64,000 nt of DNA, taken from JAWMQL01 sp033283165. GTDB taxonomy: Bacteria; Pseudomonadota; Gammaproteobacteria; Pseudomonadales; Halieaceae. The notes under the pieces were generated by a model. It was given only the letters and a program-made list of their open reading frames with translations. It was not told where the DNA came from and made no database searches. The stretch spans positions 124,001 to 188,000 of the forward strand of contig JAWMQL010000005.1 of assembly GCA_033283165.1 (NCBI GenBank). The letters run 5' to 3'. Shown here in pieces: positions 9,259-18,380 of the stretch (position 1 is its first letter; each line of letters opens with the position of its first letter). Position numbers and translations under genes: made by a program.

Positions 9259-9951
9259 ATGACTAATGTAACAAGGTCGCGGTATGGCGCGACCAGGAAA
9301 CTTTTCCCGCTTTTACTGTTCTTGCTGGGCTTTCCAGTCGTTGCCTCAGCCCAGCGAGCAAGCGCCGACTTACCGGAAAATGCGGTTGCCAGCGGTTATG
9401 GCTCCAGTTGGGTGTGCGAGCGGGGGTTCCGCAAAGTCAGCAATACCTGCGTCCAGATCAACATTCCCGCCAATGGTCATGCAACAAATTCCTCCTATGG
9501 CAAGGGTTGGAAATGTGACCGCGGTTACCGCGCCGGGGATGACACATGCGACCGGATTGAAGTGCCGGAAAACGGCTACCTTAGCGGAGACGCCTACGGA
9601 CCTGGCTGGAAATGTGATCGCGGTCACAGGCCAACCCGGGACAGTTGTGTCGCGATCGTCGTTCCCGAAAATGGCTATCTGGTGGATTCAGACCACGGCA
9701 CGGGGTGGAAGTGTGAACGCGGCTACCGCGCATCGAACGATCGCTGTGTCGCAATCGACGTTCCCGTGAATGGCTATCTCTCTGACTACTCGTTTGGCAG
9801 CGGTTGGACATGTGAGCGCGGATATCGAGCCCTGAACGGCCGCTGTGTCGCGGTCGAGCTTCCGGAGAACGCCTATCTCAGCGAAGCCGGAGATGCATGG
9901 ATATGCAAGCCAGGATACCGGAAACAGATGGAGTCCTGCCTTGCCAGGTAG
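9259..9951 (+). CDS. Secreted Cys/Trp repeat protein
   Basis: The 230-residue protein has a signal peptide (about residues 14-31, ending VVASAQ). Almost the whole mature part is six tandem units of about 33 residues with the pattern P-x-N-G-Y-L-x(6)-G-x-G-W-x-C-x-R-G-Y-R-x(4)-D-x-C-V. Two Cys per unit suggest one disulfide each. I do not recognise a functional name; similar GW.C..GY...C repeats occur in secreted proteins of Gammaproteobacteria. The small acidic protein at 10020 follows 68 bases later. Binding or adhesion at the cell surface is a guess from the repeats only. Confidence 0.75.
   Translation: MTNVTRSRYGATRKLFPLLLFLLGFPVVASAQRASADLPENAVASGYGSSWVCERGFRKVSNTCVQINIPANGHATNSSYGKGWKCDRGYRAGDDTCDRIEVPENGYLSGDAYGPGWKCDRGHRPTRDSCVAIVVPENGYLVDSDHGTGWKCERGYRASNDRCVAIDVPVNGYLSDYSFGSGWTCERGYRALNGRCVAVELPENAYLSEAGDAWICKPGYRKQMESCLAR
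9379..9948 (+). repeat. Six-copy coding tandem repeat, 99-base period
   Basis: Units begin at residues 41, 72, 105, 138, 171 and 204 of the host protein. Four successive spacings are exactly 33 codons; the first unit is 31 residues and the last is cut to 27. The units are clearly diverged in sequence, so this is an old protein repeat rather than a recent slippage product. Confidence 0.85.
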
Positions 9952-10019
9952 GTCGCCGACAGATCAGTACCAACCGCATGGCCGCATGGCCGGCCATGTC
10001 TGCCCCGAGGAAAGACGCT

Positions 10020-10202
10020 ATGTATAAAAATACGGATGTTACGGAAGAAGAGAAAAAGCTGATAGAAGAGTACGGCATAGAGTGTGAACTCAAGCCGGTT
10101 TATCTTTTCCGGGGCTATAGATACGATCGCGCAGCGGATGTGATACGTTATGCTGAAACCTGCTCTAAAAGTGAGCGCGAAGCGGAAATTATGCCGGACT
10201 GA
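10020..10202 (+). CDS. Small hypothetical protein (60 residues)
   Basis: ATG 10020 is preceded by GAGGAAAGA at 10006-10014, a strong ribosome site, and gives a charged 60-residue protein with no signal or membrane segment. A longer frame beginning at 9897 runs through the end of the repeat protein and has no support. The N-terminal half (VTEEEKKLIEEYGIECELKP) looks helical and acidic. It contains the phrase 'FRGYRYDRAADVIRYAE' and two Cys. I do not recognise a family. It lies between the repeat protein and the transglutaminase, with 47 bases to the latter. Confidence 0.55.
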   Translation: MYKNTDVTEEEKKLIEEYGIECELKPVYLFRGYRYDRAADVIRYAETCSKSEREAEIMPD

Positions 10203-10249
10203 GCGGGTAAGCCCACCCTTTGAGCAGTTCCGGTAACAGGGCCGATTCC

Positions 10250-11065
10250 ATGAGTGAGATTCTACTGAATGCATCCTGCACCCTGTCGTTCGACGTGCAA
10301 GTCGATTCGCCCATGGTTTTCATGTTGCGGCCCCGTAGCAGTTCGCGCCAGTGGGTTGCCGCAGAAGAATATGCGCTTTCGCCATCTGTCCCGGTAGATG
10401 AGTATACGGATGTTTTTGGCAATCTCTGCCAACGCTTGGTGGCTCCCGTGGGCGACTTCCGGGTTCACTCATCGTTGACGGTGAGGGTGTCAGAAGCTCC
10501 ACCGGCGACACCCGCAGCGGGGTTCGTCGAGGTTCCCGACCTGCCCTATGACGCGCTTGGTTTCCTGCTGCCAAGCCGTTATTGCGAGTCTGACCGCTTT
10601 GGCGATATGGCTGCCGAGATCGTCCTGGGGTGTACGCCGGGCTATGAACAGGTGATAGCAATCAACAACTGGGTACACGATGCCGTACAGAACATCCCGC
10701 TCAGCAGTACCTACCCGGTATCGGCCATCGAGGTAAACCAACGACGCGTCGGCGTCTGTCGGGATCTCGCGCATCTCGCCATCGCCCTGTGCCGTGGTAT
10801 CTGTATCCCGGCGCGGATGGTAGTCGGTTACCTCGAAGACCTGGAACCGATGGATGTCCATGCCTGGTTCGAGGCCTTCGTCGGGGACCAATGGCTGACG
10901 TTCGACCCGACAATTCCAGGCGTGGGTGGCGTGAGAATTGTTCTGGCGCATGGCAGGGACGCCGCCGATGTGGCCCTGTACAACCAGTATGGTCCCTTGC
11001 TACTGCCAGAAGACATGTCGGTGCAGGTCAGGCAGCTCGCTACACCGGATGCGTTGTCGCCGTAA
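10250..11065 (+). CDS. Transglutaminase-like (bacterial cysteine protease) family protein
   Basis: This 271-residue cytoplasmic protein has a transglutaminase-like core. The catalytic triad is visible as Cys170 in 'RRVGVCRDLAH', His204 in 'MDVHAWFEAF' and Asp219 in 'LTFDPT'. The first 90 residues form the beta-rich domain often found N-terminal to this core in bacterial homologues. Members act as cysteine proteases or amidases; the substrate is unknown. I chose ATG 10250 because the N-terminus MSEILLNASCTL fits relatives; an in-frame TTG lies at 10220. No signal peptide is seen. Confidence 0.85.
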   Translation: MSEILLNASCTLSFDVQVDSPMVFMLRPRSSSRQWVAAEEYALSPSVPVDEYTDVFGNLCQRLVAPVGDFRVHSSLTVRVSEAPPATPAAGFVEVPDLPYDALGFLLPSRYCESDRFGDMAAEIVLGCTPGYEQVIAINNWVHDAVQNIPLSSTYPVSAIEVNQRRVGVCRDLAHLAIALCRGICIPARMVVGYLEDLEPMDVHAWFEAFVGDQWLTFDPTIPGVGGVRIVLAHGRDAADVALYNQYGPLLLPEDMSVQVRQLATPDALSP

Positions 11066-11222
11066 TTTCGCTAGTACTCGAAATAAGCACGAATATTGAT
11101 ATATCAAATCAATTTAAGCGGCCGTTCACGGCCCGGCTTTTCTGCTACTATCTTTCTCTAGTGACCACTCTTTTATGTGCGGCTGTATTTGACCGCCCCG
11201 ACAAAGCCAAAGAGGTAGAGCC

Positions 11223-11861
11223 ATGAACTCAGTCGATTGGGAAATGAAAGGCCCCGGCCTGGGCAACTGCAACTGCGACTATGGCTGCCCGTGCCAGTTC
11301 AACGCGCTTCCCACCCACGGTAATTGTGAAGCGGTTGGCGCCATGCACATCGAGCAGGGGCACTACGGTGACGTGTCACTGGACGGCCTGTCCTGGGTGG
11401 CACTGTTCCATTGGCCCGGCCCTATCCACGAGGGCAATGCCACCTGCCAGGCGGTAGTGGACGCCAAGGCCAGCCCGGAGCAGCGCGAGGCCCTGCTCAC
11501 CATCCTCACCGGTGCCGCGGCCTCCGAGGAAGCCATGACCTTCCTCGATATCTTCGCCTCCACTGTCACAGACATGCAGGAACCACTGTTCAAGGACATC
11601 TCTTTCGATATCGACGTGGAAGAGCGCACCGCGCGGCTGGTCGTGGAGGACGTGGTGGATACCAGCGTCCAACCCCTGCGCAATGCGGTTACCGGCGAGC
11701 CCCACCGGGCCCGCATTGACCTGCCCAACGGTTTCGAGTTCACCCTGGCCGAGGTCGCCGACGGCAGCACCACCAGCCAGGGCGCGGTGCAACTGGCCCT
11801 GAAAAACACCCACACCCACATGGTGAACTATCACCTGACCCACCAGGGCGTGGTTCGCTGA
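11223..11861 (+). CDS. DUF1326 domain protein
   Basis: This 212-residue soluble protein opens with the Cys-rich signature 'GNCNCDYGCPCQFN', typical of DUF1326, and is free of a signal peptide. The Cys cluster suggests metal binding, but that is an inference from composition. Its TGA at 11859-11861 abuts the TTG start of a DUF2182 membrane protein, a gene pairing commonly seen for these two families, so they probably work together. The ribosome site AGAGGTAGAG lies just before the ATG. Confidence 0.88.
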   Translation: MNSVDWEMKGPGLGNCNCDYGCPCQFNALPTHGNCEAVGAMHIEQGHYGDVSLDGLSWVALFHWPGPIHEGNATCQAVVDAKASPEQREALLTILTGAAASEEAMTFLDIFASTVTDMQEPLFKDISFDIDVEERTARLVVEDVVDTSVQPLRNAVTGEPHRARIDLPNGFEFTLAEVADGSTTSQGAVQLALKNTHTHMVNYHLTHQGVVR

Positions 11862-12740
11862 TTGGGCGGCAGGGCTTCACCCGCACAGGCCGGGAACAAT
11901 CGGGCTGACCTGCCACGCACGCCCACAACTGAGAAGCTGCTAACCTGGGCCGCCATTGTACTGGCCTGCGGCCTGTCCTGGCTGTACCTGGTGCAGCTGG
12001 CGGTCGAAATGGAGAGCGGCATGGCCATGGAGATGGCCCCCATGGAGATGGCCCCCATGGAGATGGCCCCCATGGAGATGGCCCCCATGGAGATGGCAGC
12101 GATGGCCACGCTGCAACCGTGGACACCCATGGACGCCTGGCTGATGTTCCTGATGTGGGCGGTCATGATGGTCGCCATGATGCTGCCCAGCGCCAGTCCG
12201 ATGATCCTGCTTTACCAGCGGATTGCCCACCAGAAAATGTCCCGCCCGCGGCTGGCGGTCAGCCTGTTCACCAGCGGCTACCTGCTGATATGGACCGGTT
12301 TCAGCGCAGCGGCAACCGCCCTGCAATGGGCCCTGCGCGAGACAGGCCTGGTCAGCGACATGATGGTATCCAGTAGCGGCCTGCTGTCGGGCACTCTGCT
12401 GATAGCTGCGGGCCTGTACCAACTCAGCGATTGGAAGGAAACCTGCCTGGAACAGTGCCAGGCGCCCTTTACGTTTATTATGCAACACTGGCGGGGAGGG
12501 CTGGCCGGCGCCCTGAAGATGGGCCTGCAGCATGGTGCCTTTTGCCTCGGTTGCTGTTGGCTGCTGATGACACTGCTGTTTGTCGGCGGGGTGATGAACC
12601 TGCTGTGGATTGCCCTGCTGGCCCTGTTTGTACTGGTGGAAAAGCTGTTGCCCGGCATCTGGCTGGCGCGCGTCACTGCGCTGGTGCTTGTGGTGGCCGG
12701 CGGCTGGCAGCTGTGGTCAGGCGGACTGACGGGGTACTGA
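11862..12740 (+). CDS. DUF2182 integral membrane protein with Met-rich repeat
   Basis: This is a protein of about 292 residues with five or six membrane segments and the DUF2182 pattern ('WTPMDAWLMFLMWAVMMVAMMLPSASPMILLYQRIA', then 'GLQHGAFCLGCCWLLMTLLFVGGVMNLLWIALLALFVLVEKLLP'). Translation appears to start at TTG 11862, immediately after the DUF1326 stop; no better ATG is available before the first membrane helix. Between helix 1 and helix 2, residues about 56-79 are four copies of MEMAP plus MEMAA. DUF2182 is described as a predicted metal-binding membrane protein. Met-rich stretches in other proteins bind Cu(I) or Ag(I), so copper handling is a reasonable but unproven idea here. Confidence 0.85.
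   Translation: MGGRASPAQAGNNRADLPRTPTTEKLLTWAAIVLACGLSWLYLVQLAVEMESGMAMEMAPMEMAPMEMAPMEMAPMEMAAMATLQPWTPMDAWLMFLMWAVMMVAMMLPSASPMILLYQRIAHQKMSRPRLAVSLFTSGYLLIWTGFSAAATALQWALRETGLVSDMMVSSSGLLSGTLLIAAGLYQLSDWKETCLEQCQAPFTFIMQHWRGGLAGALKMGLQHGAFCLGCCWLLMTLLFVGGVMNLLWIALLALFVLVEKLLPGIWLARVTALVLVVAGGWQLWSGGLTGY
12027..12098 (+). repeat. In-frame 15-base tandem repeat coding MEMAP
   Basis: Four exact copies of ATGGAGATGGCCCCC run from 12027 to 12086, followed by a partial fifth copy. The copies are identical at the base level, which marks recent expansion and makes the tract prone to slippage in 5-residue steps. It lies in the extra-membrane loop after the first helix of the DUF2182 protein. Confidence 0.95.
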
Positions 12741-12796
12741 ACCCGCCCCCGGGCTGAACCGGACCCCCCTTTTGCCGCGTCTCAAGCGGCGGGAAA

Positions 12797-15409
12797 TCAA
12801 TTCAGGTTGTAGCGCAACTCCAGTCCGTACATCCTGGGGGGACCCGGACTGCGCATGAAATTGCCGGTGGAATCCGCGACGGCGGCGGCCCCGGGATGGT
12901 AGAACTCATCGGTGATATTGGCACCATAGAGAGCCGCCTCGAATCGGGCCTCGGGGCTGATCCAGCCAATTCGCATGTTCCACAGGCCGTAATCGTCAAA
13001 GGTCGCCTGGTCCTCATTCTGTCCAGCTCCGGCATCCAGGCCCATGAATATCTCGTCGACATAGCTGTAGTCTACCCTCGGGGTAAAGGATCCAAACCTG
13101 GTGTTCAGGGAATACTGAACGCCGAGCGTGTAGGTGTTTTCCGGGACCTCTGCGAACGGCTCCGCACTGCGATCGACAATCGGCAGTGGGGCCTGTGCGA
13201 TCAGGGCCCTGGTACTGAACTGCGTATCATCGAAGTCGAGATACTCGTAGTCATTGAAGCTGCCGGTGGCAATTAACATCAGACCATCCACCGGCATCCA
13301 TGTCCACTCGAGCTCGACGCCCTTTATGCGTGTGCTGGAGGCATTGCGAAATACCACCCGGGGAATGCCGGAACTGTCCAGCAAGACCTGCCGCAACTGC
13401 ATATCGTCGTAGTCGGTCCGGAAAACGGCGCCGTTGAAGCGCATCCGGGCGTCGAACATATCCAGCTTCCAACCGAACTCGTAGTTAGTGACCGTTTCCG
13501 GCTCGACCACCGCCTGGCCGTCGATGCCAACAGGTTCGAAGGTGCCCGACTTGAAACCCTCGGCATAGGTGACATAAAACATACCCGCGTCTACCACATT
13601 GCTGTCGAGCAAAGCATCAGGCAGGTGATATGCCAGACTGGCCATGGGCGTCCACTCATTCCAGGTCTCGTCGATATCCTGCTGGATATCAGGATCGAGC
13701 ACACTGGCCGCAACCATCGGGTACAGCGGCTGACCGTAGCTGTCGACAGGGAAAGCATCCTGGATCAGGCCGTACATATCCTGGCCTATTGCATTACCAA
13801 GGTCCTGATAAAACACGATCCCCAACTGCCGACTCGGGGTGATACCCGGCACATCGGCAATCGCGTCAAAGGCAATCTCCCGATAGGCGGCCTCATCCAG
13901 TAATTCCAGTTCAACCGACTGTTCACGTTTTTCGCTGGTCCAGCGCACCCCTGCAGTGAATTCGAGATTGTTGGTCAGTTCATAGCTGCCCTGGAAAAAC
14001 GCTGCGAACGTGGTGTTCTCCAGTTCATAGGTCTGGCTCTCTGTATTGGGCGAACCAATGACCAATACAGGAGCATCGGCGACAACGTAGCCCCAGTTGG
14101 TACCGGAGGACCTGTCCGTGCCGTCATCGATATTTTCCTTCATGGCGAAGAGCCCGAAAGTGTAATCGAGACGGCCTTCGAACGCCCCGCCGTTCAACTG
14201 GAATTCCTGGGACCAGTGATCGCGCTGACTCGCATTGCCGTCAGGTCGGTAACGCGAGGAGATCGGCAGATGCGTTGCATCGTTATCGGGATTGCCGAAA
14301 TTTCCCGATTTCTCCTGGTCTCCGTAACCCGAAATGCTCGTAAAGGTCAGGTTATCGCTGATCTCCCACTTGAGTGTTATCCCTAACAGCAGGTTTTCCA
14401 GTTGGAAGTCGATTGGGATGTCCGAGGTGACCTTGTAATCTTTTTCAAGAGAATCGGACAGATTGCAGGCCTGCTGGTATACCCGAGACTGATCGATAAA
14501 GCCCGGCATGACCGGGTTGTCGTTGTCGTCATAGGCGTCCACGGGCGTTGTCTCACCAACGCCTACCCGGTTGCCGAACAGGGAATCCTCGCCGTTGAAG
14601 CTGCTGTTGCGCAGGAATCGACAGGTGGTCGAGGGTTGAACCTCATCCACGTCGCCATAGTAGACCAGGGTATCCACTACCACCGTGTCAGAAGGCAGCC
14701 AGCGCAACTGCAGCGCTGCCGACTGGCGGTCCTCGGAGGCGGGCTCCTGGCCCGTGGTGACGTTTTCCTGATAGCCATCACGCTGGATCGAACCGACGGT
14801 AATTTTAGAAAGCAACAGGTCATCGATCAGAGGCACACTGACACTGCCCCTGATATCGCGGCGGTCAAAGTTGCCGACCCGACCATCGACAAAGCCGCTG
14901 AGTGTATTATCCGGTGGACTGGTGGTCACCAGCAGCGCTCCGCCGGTAGTGTTCTTGCCGAACAATGTGCCCTGGGGGCCGCGCAGTACCTGGACACTCT
15001 GGATGTCGATCAAATCCAGCAGCTGGCCGTCTTTCCGTGGTATGTAGAGACCGTCGAGATAAACCCCGACGGGACTATCGACCCGTGATCCGTCATCTCG
15101 CTGGCCGATTCCGCGAATCCAGATCTGTGCACTGCTGCTCTGGTCTATCTGTAGACCCGGTGTCTGGTAGCCCAGGTCCTTCAAGTTGGTAATACCAGCG
15201 TCCCGCAGTTGATTGCCGGTAAACGCCGTAACCGATACCGGCACTTCCTGGATCGGTTCCTCCCGCTTGCGTGCGGTAACGATCACCTCTTCGAGTATGC
15301 CGCCCTGGGCGAGCGCAAATGGGGAAAACTCCAACGCAGACAACACAACCAGACTCGAACAGGCAAGCAAGAATGGCCGGGCACTGCTGTAATTCTTTTT
15401 TTTCAGCAT
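12797..15409 (-). CDS. TonB-dependent receptor
   Basis: The 870-residue outer membrane receptor has a signal peptide (to about residue 35). A TonB-box-like 'LEEVIVTARKREEPIQEVPVSVTAF' leads into a plug domain at about 45-165 containing 'SVQVLRGPQGTLFGKNTTGGALLV', and the remainder is a 22-strand-type barrel ending LRYNLN. The substrate cannot be deduced; this class in marine Gammaproteobacteria often takes up organic compounds rather than siderophores, but no transporter or catabolic operon is linked here. A good sigma-70-type promoter lies directly upstream, and GGGAG precedes the ATG at 15409. Confidence 0.93.
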   Translation of the reverse strand: MLKKKNYSSARPFLLACSSLVVLSALEFSPFALAQGGILEEVIVTARKREEPIQEVPVSVTAFTGNQLRDAGITNLKDLGYQTPGLQIDQSSSAQIWIRGIGQRDDGSRVDSPVGVYLDGLYIPRKDGQLLDLIDIQSVQVLRGPQGTLFGKNTTGGALLVTTSPPDNTLSGFVDGRVGNFDRRDIRGSVSVPLIDDLLLSKITVGSIQRDGYQENVTTGQEPASEDRQSAALQLRWLPSDTVVVDTLVYYGDVDEVQPSTTCRFLRNSSFNGEDSLFGNRVGVGETTPVDAYDDNDNPVMPGFIDQSRVYQQACNLSDSLEKDYKVTSDIPIDFQLENLLLGITLKWEISDNLTFTSISGYGDQEKSGNFGNPDNDATHLPISSRYRPDGNASQRDHWSQEFQLNGGAFEGRLDYTFGLFAMKENIDDGTDRSSGTNWGYVVADAPVLVIGSPNTESQTYELENTTFAAFFQGSYELTNNLEFTAGVRWTSEKREQSVELELLDEAAYREIAFDAIADVPGITPSRQLGIVFYQDLGNAIGQDMYGLIQDAFPVDSYGQPLYPMVAASVLDPDIQQDIDETWNEWTPMASLAYHLPDALLDSNVVDAGMFYVTYAEGFKSGTFEPVGIDGQAVVEPETVTNYEFGWKLDMFDARMRFNGAVFRTDYDDMQLRQVLLDSSGIPRVVFRNASSTRIKGVELEWTWMPVDGLMLIATGSFNDYEYLDFDDTQFSTRALIAQAPLPIVDRSAEPFAEVPENTYTLGVQYSLNTRFGSFTPRVDYSYVDEIFMGLDAGAGQNEDQATFDDYGLWNMRIGWISPEARFEAALYGANITDEFYHPGAAAVADSTGNFMRSPGPPRMYGLELRYNLN

Positions 15410-15433
15410 AGCGGACTCCCGATAGTCCTGGCC

Positions 15434-15461
15434 ATTGTAGCGGGTTCCGGGTTACTGACAA
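15434..15461 (-). promoter_or_regulatory. Sigma-70-type promoter of the TonB receptor
   Basis: On the minus strand, TTGTCA (15461-15456) and TACAAT (15439-15434) are separated by 16 bases. The predicted start of transcription is about 15427, leaving a short leader of about 18 bases that contains the GGGAG ribosome site. Confidence 0.6.
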
Positions 15462-15484
15462 ACAGGTTCCAGCGTCTGGCAATA

Positions 15485-16276
15485 TCAGGCGCGGTGCGGC
15501 AGCCATCGGCGCGGGATTATGTGGAGCAACTGGCGCTGAATACGATCGACCAGGAACAAATGCAGTGGCGTGGCGAAGGTGACGGTCAACACAAGGCAGG
15601 CGATTGCGACCGATCCCACCGCCACATCGCTGAACCAGTGTGCACCGCTCACCAGGCGGGGAGCAACAAAGATCGCGGCAATGATCCAGGCGGCCCTTAC
15701 GTAGGCGCGGGGTAAATAGATGCTTACCATGCCGGCGAAGACCAGCAGCACGGTCCCGTGGTCGCCAGGGAAGGTATCTCGAGAAGAGTCCTTGGAATGA
15801 ATCCAGGTGACCAGTTCGTTCAAGCGCAGGGCATCCGTGAATACGAGCGTGCCGCTGAGACGGTGGTAGGGAATGGCCTTTGCCAACTGCACCGCGACCA
15901 CAAGCAGCAACAGCATCAGCAGGCCGATGGCGGTCAACTCCAGGCTAACGTGGTGCTCGCGGCGCAACACGAAATGCAGATACAGACCGAGCATGCACAG
16001 GCCGCCGACAACATCGACCAATGGGCTCGTGGCAATTGCAATCAAGCCACGGTACCACGGGCTCCAGGCCAGGGACTGGTTCAGAACCAGAAAAACTCTA
16101 TTGTCCAGGGCAAGCCACAGCGACCGGGTCGGTTCCAGGAAAAAACTCGCCAACAGCAGCACGCTGAAGCCGAGACCGGTTGCCAGGATCAGCGGGTGCC
16201 AGCGACCGTGATACAGCGGTGAGTTCGAGTCCTGTGGCTGCGCTGCCGAATCAGGCATGTCCGCCTCTTCCGTCAT
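15485..16276 (-). CDS. PAP2-family membrane phosphatase
   Basis: This 263-residue protein has six hydrophobic segments and the PAP2 signature motifs: 'FPGDHGTVLLVF' (SGH-type motif with Gly-Asp-His) and 'GAHWFSDVAVGS' (third motif with the catalytic His and Asp). The first motif, usually KxxxxxxRP, appears only weakly as 'KAIPYHRLSG'. Such enzymes remove phosphate from lipid carriers or LPS precursors at the periplasmic face of the inner membrane. Its start overlaps the end of the GT39 gene by 26 bases, so the two form one unit, probably for lipid A or polyprenyl-phosphate chemistry (inferred). Confidence 0.88.
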   Translation of the reverse strand: MTEEADMPDSAAQPQDSNSPLYHGRWHPLILATGLGFSVLLLASFFLEPTRSLWLALDNRVFLVLNQSLAWSPWYRGLIAIATSPLVDVVGGLCMLGLYLHFVLRREHHVSLELTAIGLLMLLLLVVAVQLAKAIPYHRLSGTLVFTDALRLNELVTWIHSKDSSRDTFPGDHGTVLLVFAGMVSIYLPRAYVRAAWIIAAIFVAPRLVSGAHWFSDVAVGSVAIACLVLTVTFATPLHLFLVDRIQRQLLHIIPRRWLPHRA

Positions 16277-18191
16277 TTTTTTCTGCGCTCAGAATCCGGT
16301 AGAACACACGCCACACGACCTGTCCGTTCTTCTCCGTCGTCATCTCCTGAACCGGCCCCATGATGCGCCGCCCGGGATTCACGTCCAGCTGCCGCGGCCT
16401 GTCGCCGATCAGGACCAGTGGTCGATCACGGTACGCGTCGATAGCCGGAAACCAGAGTCCGTACATGTTGCTGCGCGGTAAGTCGAACAGGTTGGGGCCG
16501 GCCGTTTCCTGGGCGGGCGCAGTGGCGTTCTTCGAGCCGCCCTGGTCCTGCGCCCGGCTGCGATAGTAGGCGAGCCAACTGCTGAGTCGATCGCTGTTCA
16601 GGCCGACCACAAGGGGCCTGGTGCCGGACTTGCGCTCCACCGCATCCACCACCGACTCGACCTGCTGCGCCAGTGCCGGCCAACCGATGGCCGGTAGACC
16701 CATGCTGTTCTCCCGGTAGGAAAGACCTGGCAGGCCAAGGACGAAGTAGTGCATGACAACAGCCAGGAGCAACAATGCCGTAAGCGAGGTCCATTTCCAG
16801 GTGGCGGGTGACAGCCAGGTTCGCCAACGACCGGCATCAGTTGACCAGCCCACGGCCATCATCCTGGCCAGGTAGGGTAAAACCCCTATCCACAAGGGCG
16901 CGGTCCAGTTCAGCTTGGTGTGGCGGGTGAGGCTGATCAGAACAAATACCCCGAGGGGGATCAGGGTGGACAGCATCAGCAGGCGAAATCCGCGCTGGAA
17001 TCGCGGGCTCGACCCGAACTCCCCGGATGGCGCGAGAAAGCGTCGACTGCAGGCAGAAACCGCGACGGCACCGAGTCCCACGGGTGTAATCAGCAGTGCT
17101 GCCGAGCCCAATAAGCTCGGCAGGCTGAAGTCGAAGTCACCCCCGGCCCGCCGCACCGTCTGGAAGGCAAAAGACACCCACTCGTGTTGCCAGTTCCAGA
17201 TGATCACAGGTGAGAAAATGGCCAGGGCAATCATCACCGCCAGCCAGGGTTGCGGCCTTTGCAGCCAGCGCCGGGCGGGTCCATCGACCAGCATGAAGAC
17301 CAGCATGGCAAATCCCAACAGGGCGATCGTATACTTTGACAGCATTCCCAGTCCAAGGAAAATTGCCGCGCCAAGCCAGGCAAACGGCCTTTCGTCGATC
17401 AACCAGCGGTAGAAAAAATACAGGGTAGCGGCCCAACAGGCTATCAGCGGTGCATCGGGCGACATGGCGAAGCCGAACAGGAAGTAAGCCGGCAGCGTGG
17501 CAAACAACAATAAAGCGCAGATTGCCGTCGATCTGTCATAGATGCGGCGGCTGAGCGCATAAACGAAGCCTCCACCCACACACCAGGACAGGAAAGCGCC
17601 GGCCCGCACACCCAACTCGTTGTGTCCCAGCAGGGTCGTGAAGCCGCGAATGAGCCAGGCCACCATAGGTGGGTGGTCGAGGTAGCTGAGCGCAGGATGC
17701 CGCGAGTAGTTCCAGTAATAGGCCTCTTCGTGTACCAGTTCCGGCAGGCCCAGGTACACCAGCCGCAGCAGCACTGCAAAGATCAGTAAGACGGTGATAC
17801 GGTATTCCGGACTCGTGAATGAGCTGACCCGGCTGCGCACCGCCGGGGGCGCGATTGGCGCCAGGAACCACAGTAATATGCCACCGGCAGAGGCGCCCAT
17901 CAGCGCTGTAACAGGGATCGGGCAGCCCGGTATACGCACCATCCAGGCCAGAATCCCGGCCCTGAGCAAGGCGGTGAGCAGCAGTGTCGCAACGAACCAC
18001 AGATCGGGTGCGCGGTTGGCGGCACGCAACCCCGGCGCATAAACCGTCATCCCGATGAGCGTCAGGCTCAGCAAGCCAGCCATGCCGAGAGAAACACCGG
18101 ACTGCAGCAGGAACGTCAGCAGGATTGCGTCGAGAGCCGCACCGGCGAGCAAGATCGCTAGAGGATATTTCTGGAACATCCCCAGCTTCAT
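16251..18191 (-). CDS. Glycosyltransferase family 39 (ArnT-like) membrane protein
   Basis: This 646-residue integral membrane protein has about 11-12 hydrophobic segments. The N-terminal region carries the GT39/PMT-2 signature: 'GLPELVHEEAYYWNYSRHPALSYLDHPPMVAWLIRGFTTLLGHNELGVR', with the acidic EE pair and 'YLDHPP'. These enzymes transfer a sugar from a polyprenyl-phosphate donor to lipid A or another acceptor on the periplasmic side. The soluble C-terminal part (from about 480) is the usual periplasmic domain. It is coupled by overlap to the PAP2 gene. Start ATG 18191 lies in an AT-rich upstream stretch. Confidence 0.9.
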   Translation of the reverse strand: MKLGMFQKYPLAILLAGAALDAILLTFLLQSGVSLGMAGLLSLTLIGMTVYAPGLRAANRAPDLWFVATLLLTALLRAGILAWMVRIPGCPIPVTALMGASAGGILLWFLAPIAPPAVRSRVSSFTSPEYRITVLLIFAVLLRLVYLGLPELVHEEAYYWNYSRHPALSYLDHPPMVAWLIRGFTTLLGHNELGVRAGAFLSWCVGGGFVYALSRRIYDRSTAICALLLFATLPAYFLFGFAMSPDAPLIACWAATLYFFYRWLIDERPFAWLGAAIFLGLGMLSKYTIALLGFAMLVFMLVDGPARRWLQRPQPWLAVMIALAIFSPVIIWNWQHEWVSFAFQTVRRAGGDFDFSLPSLLGSAALLITPVGLGAVAVSACSRRFLAPSGEFGSSPRFQRGFRLLMLSTLIPLGVFVLISLTRHTKLNWTAPLWIGVLPYLARMMAVGWSTDAGRWRTWLSPATWKWTSLTALLLLAVVMHYFVLGLPGLSYRENSMGLPAIGWPALAQQVESVVDAVERKSGTRPLVVGLNSDRLSSWLAYYRSRAQDQGGSKNATAPAQETAGPNLFDLPRSNMYGLWFPAIDAYRDRPLVLIGDRPRQLDVNPGRRIMGPVQEMTTEKNGQVVWRVFYRILSAEKNDGRGGHA

Positions 18192-18380
18192 ACACCCATT
18201 ACCTTATGTAATTCTTAAGGCTCTTGCATACCGCGTAACCAGTGGCCAGCCTGCCTGCGGCGATCGAAGTTCAAGGTGACTCCCTGGTATCCGGTAATTC
18301 GTGAAAGATCTGGTATTGAACATACCATCACCCGGTGTCAGCATAGGGCGACCCGTCGTTTGCAAGCAAAGGATTTACCC

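Noticed and set aside
11120..11150. Short GGCCG/CGGCC hairpin after the transglutaminase gene
   Set aside because: Five-base stem and only four T after a gap; too weak to call a terminator.
12772..12800. GCCGC/GCGGC hairpin between the DUF2182 and TonB receptor genes
   Set aside because: No T run follows on either strand, so it is not a convincing terminator.
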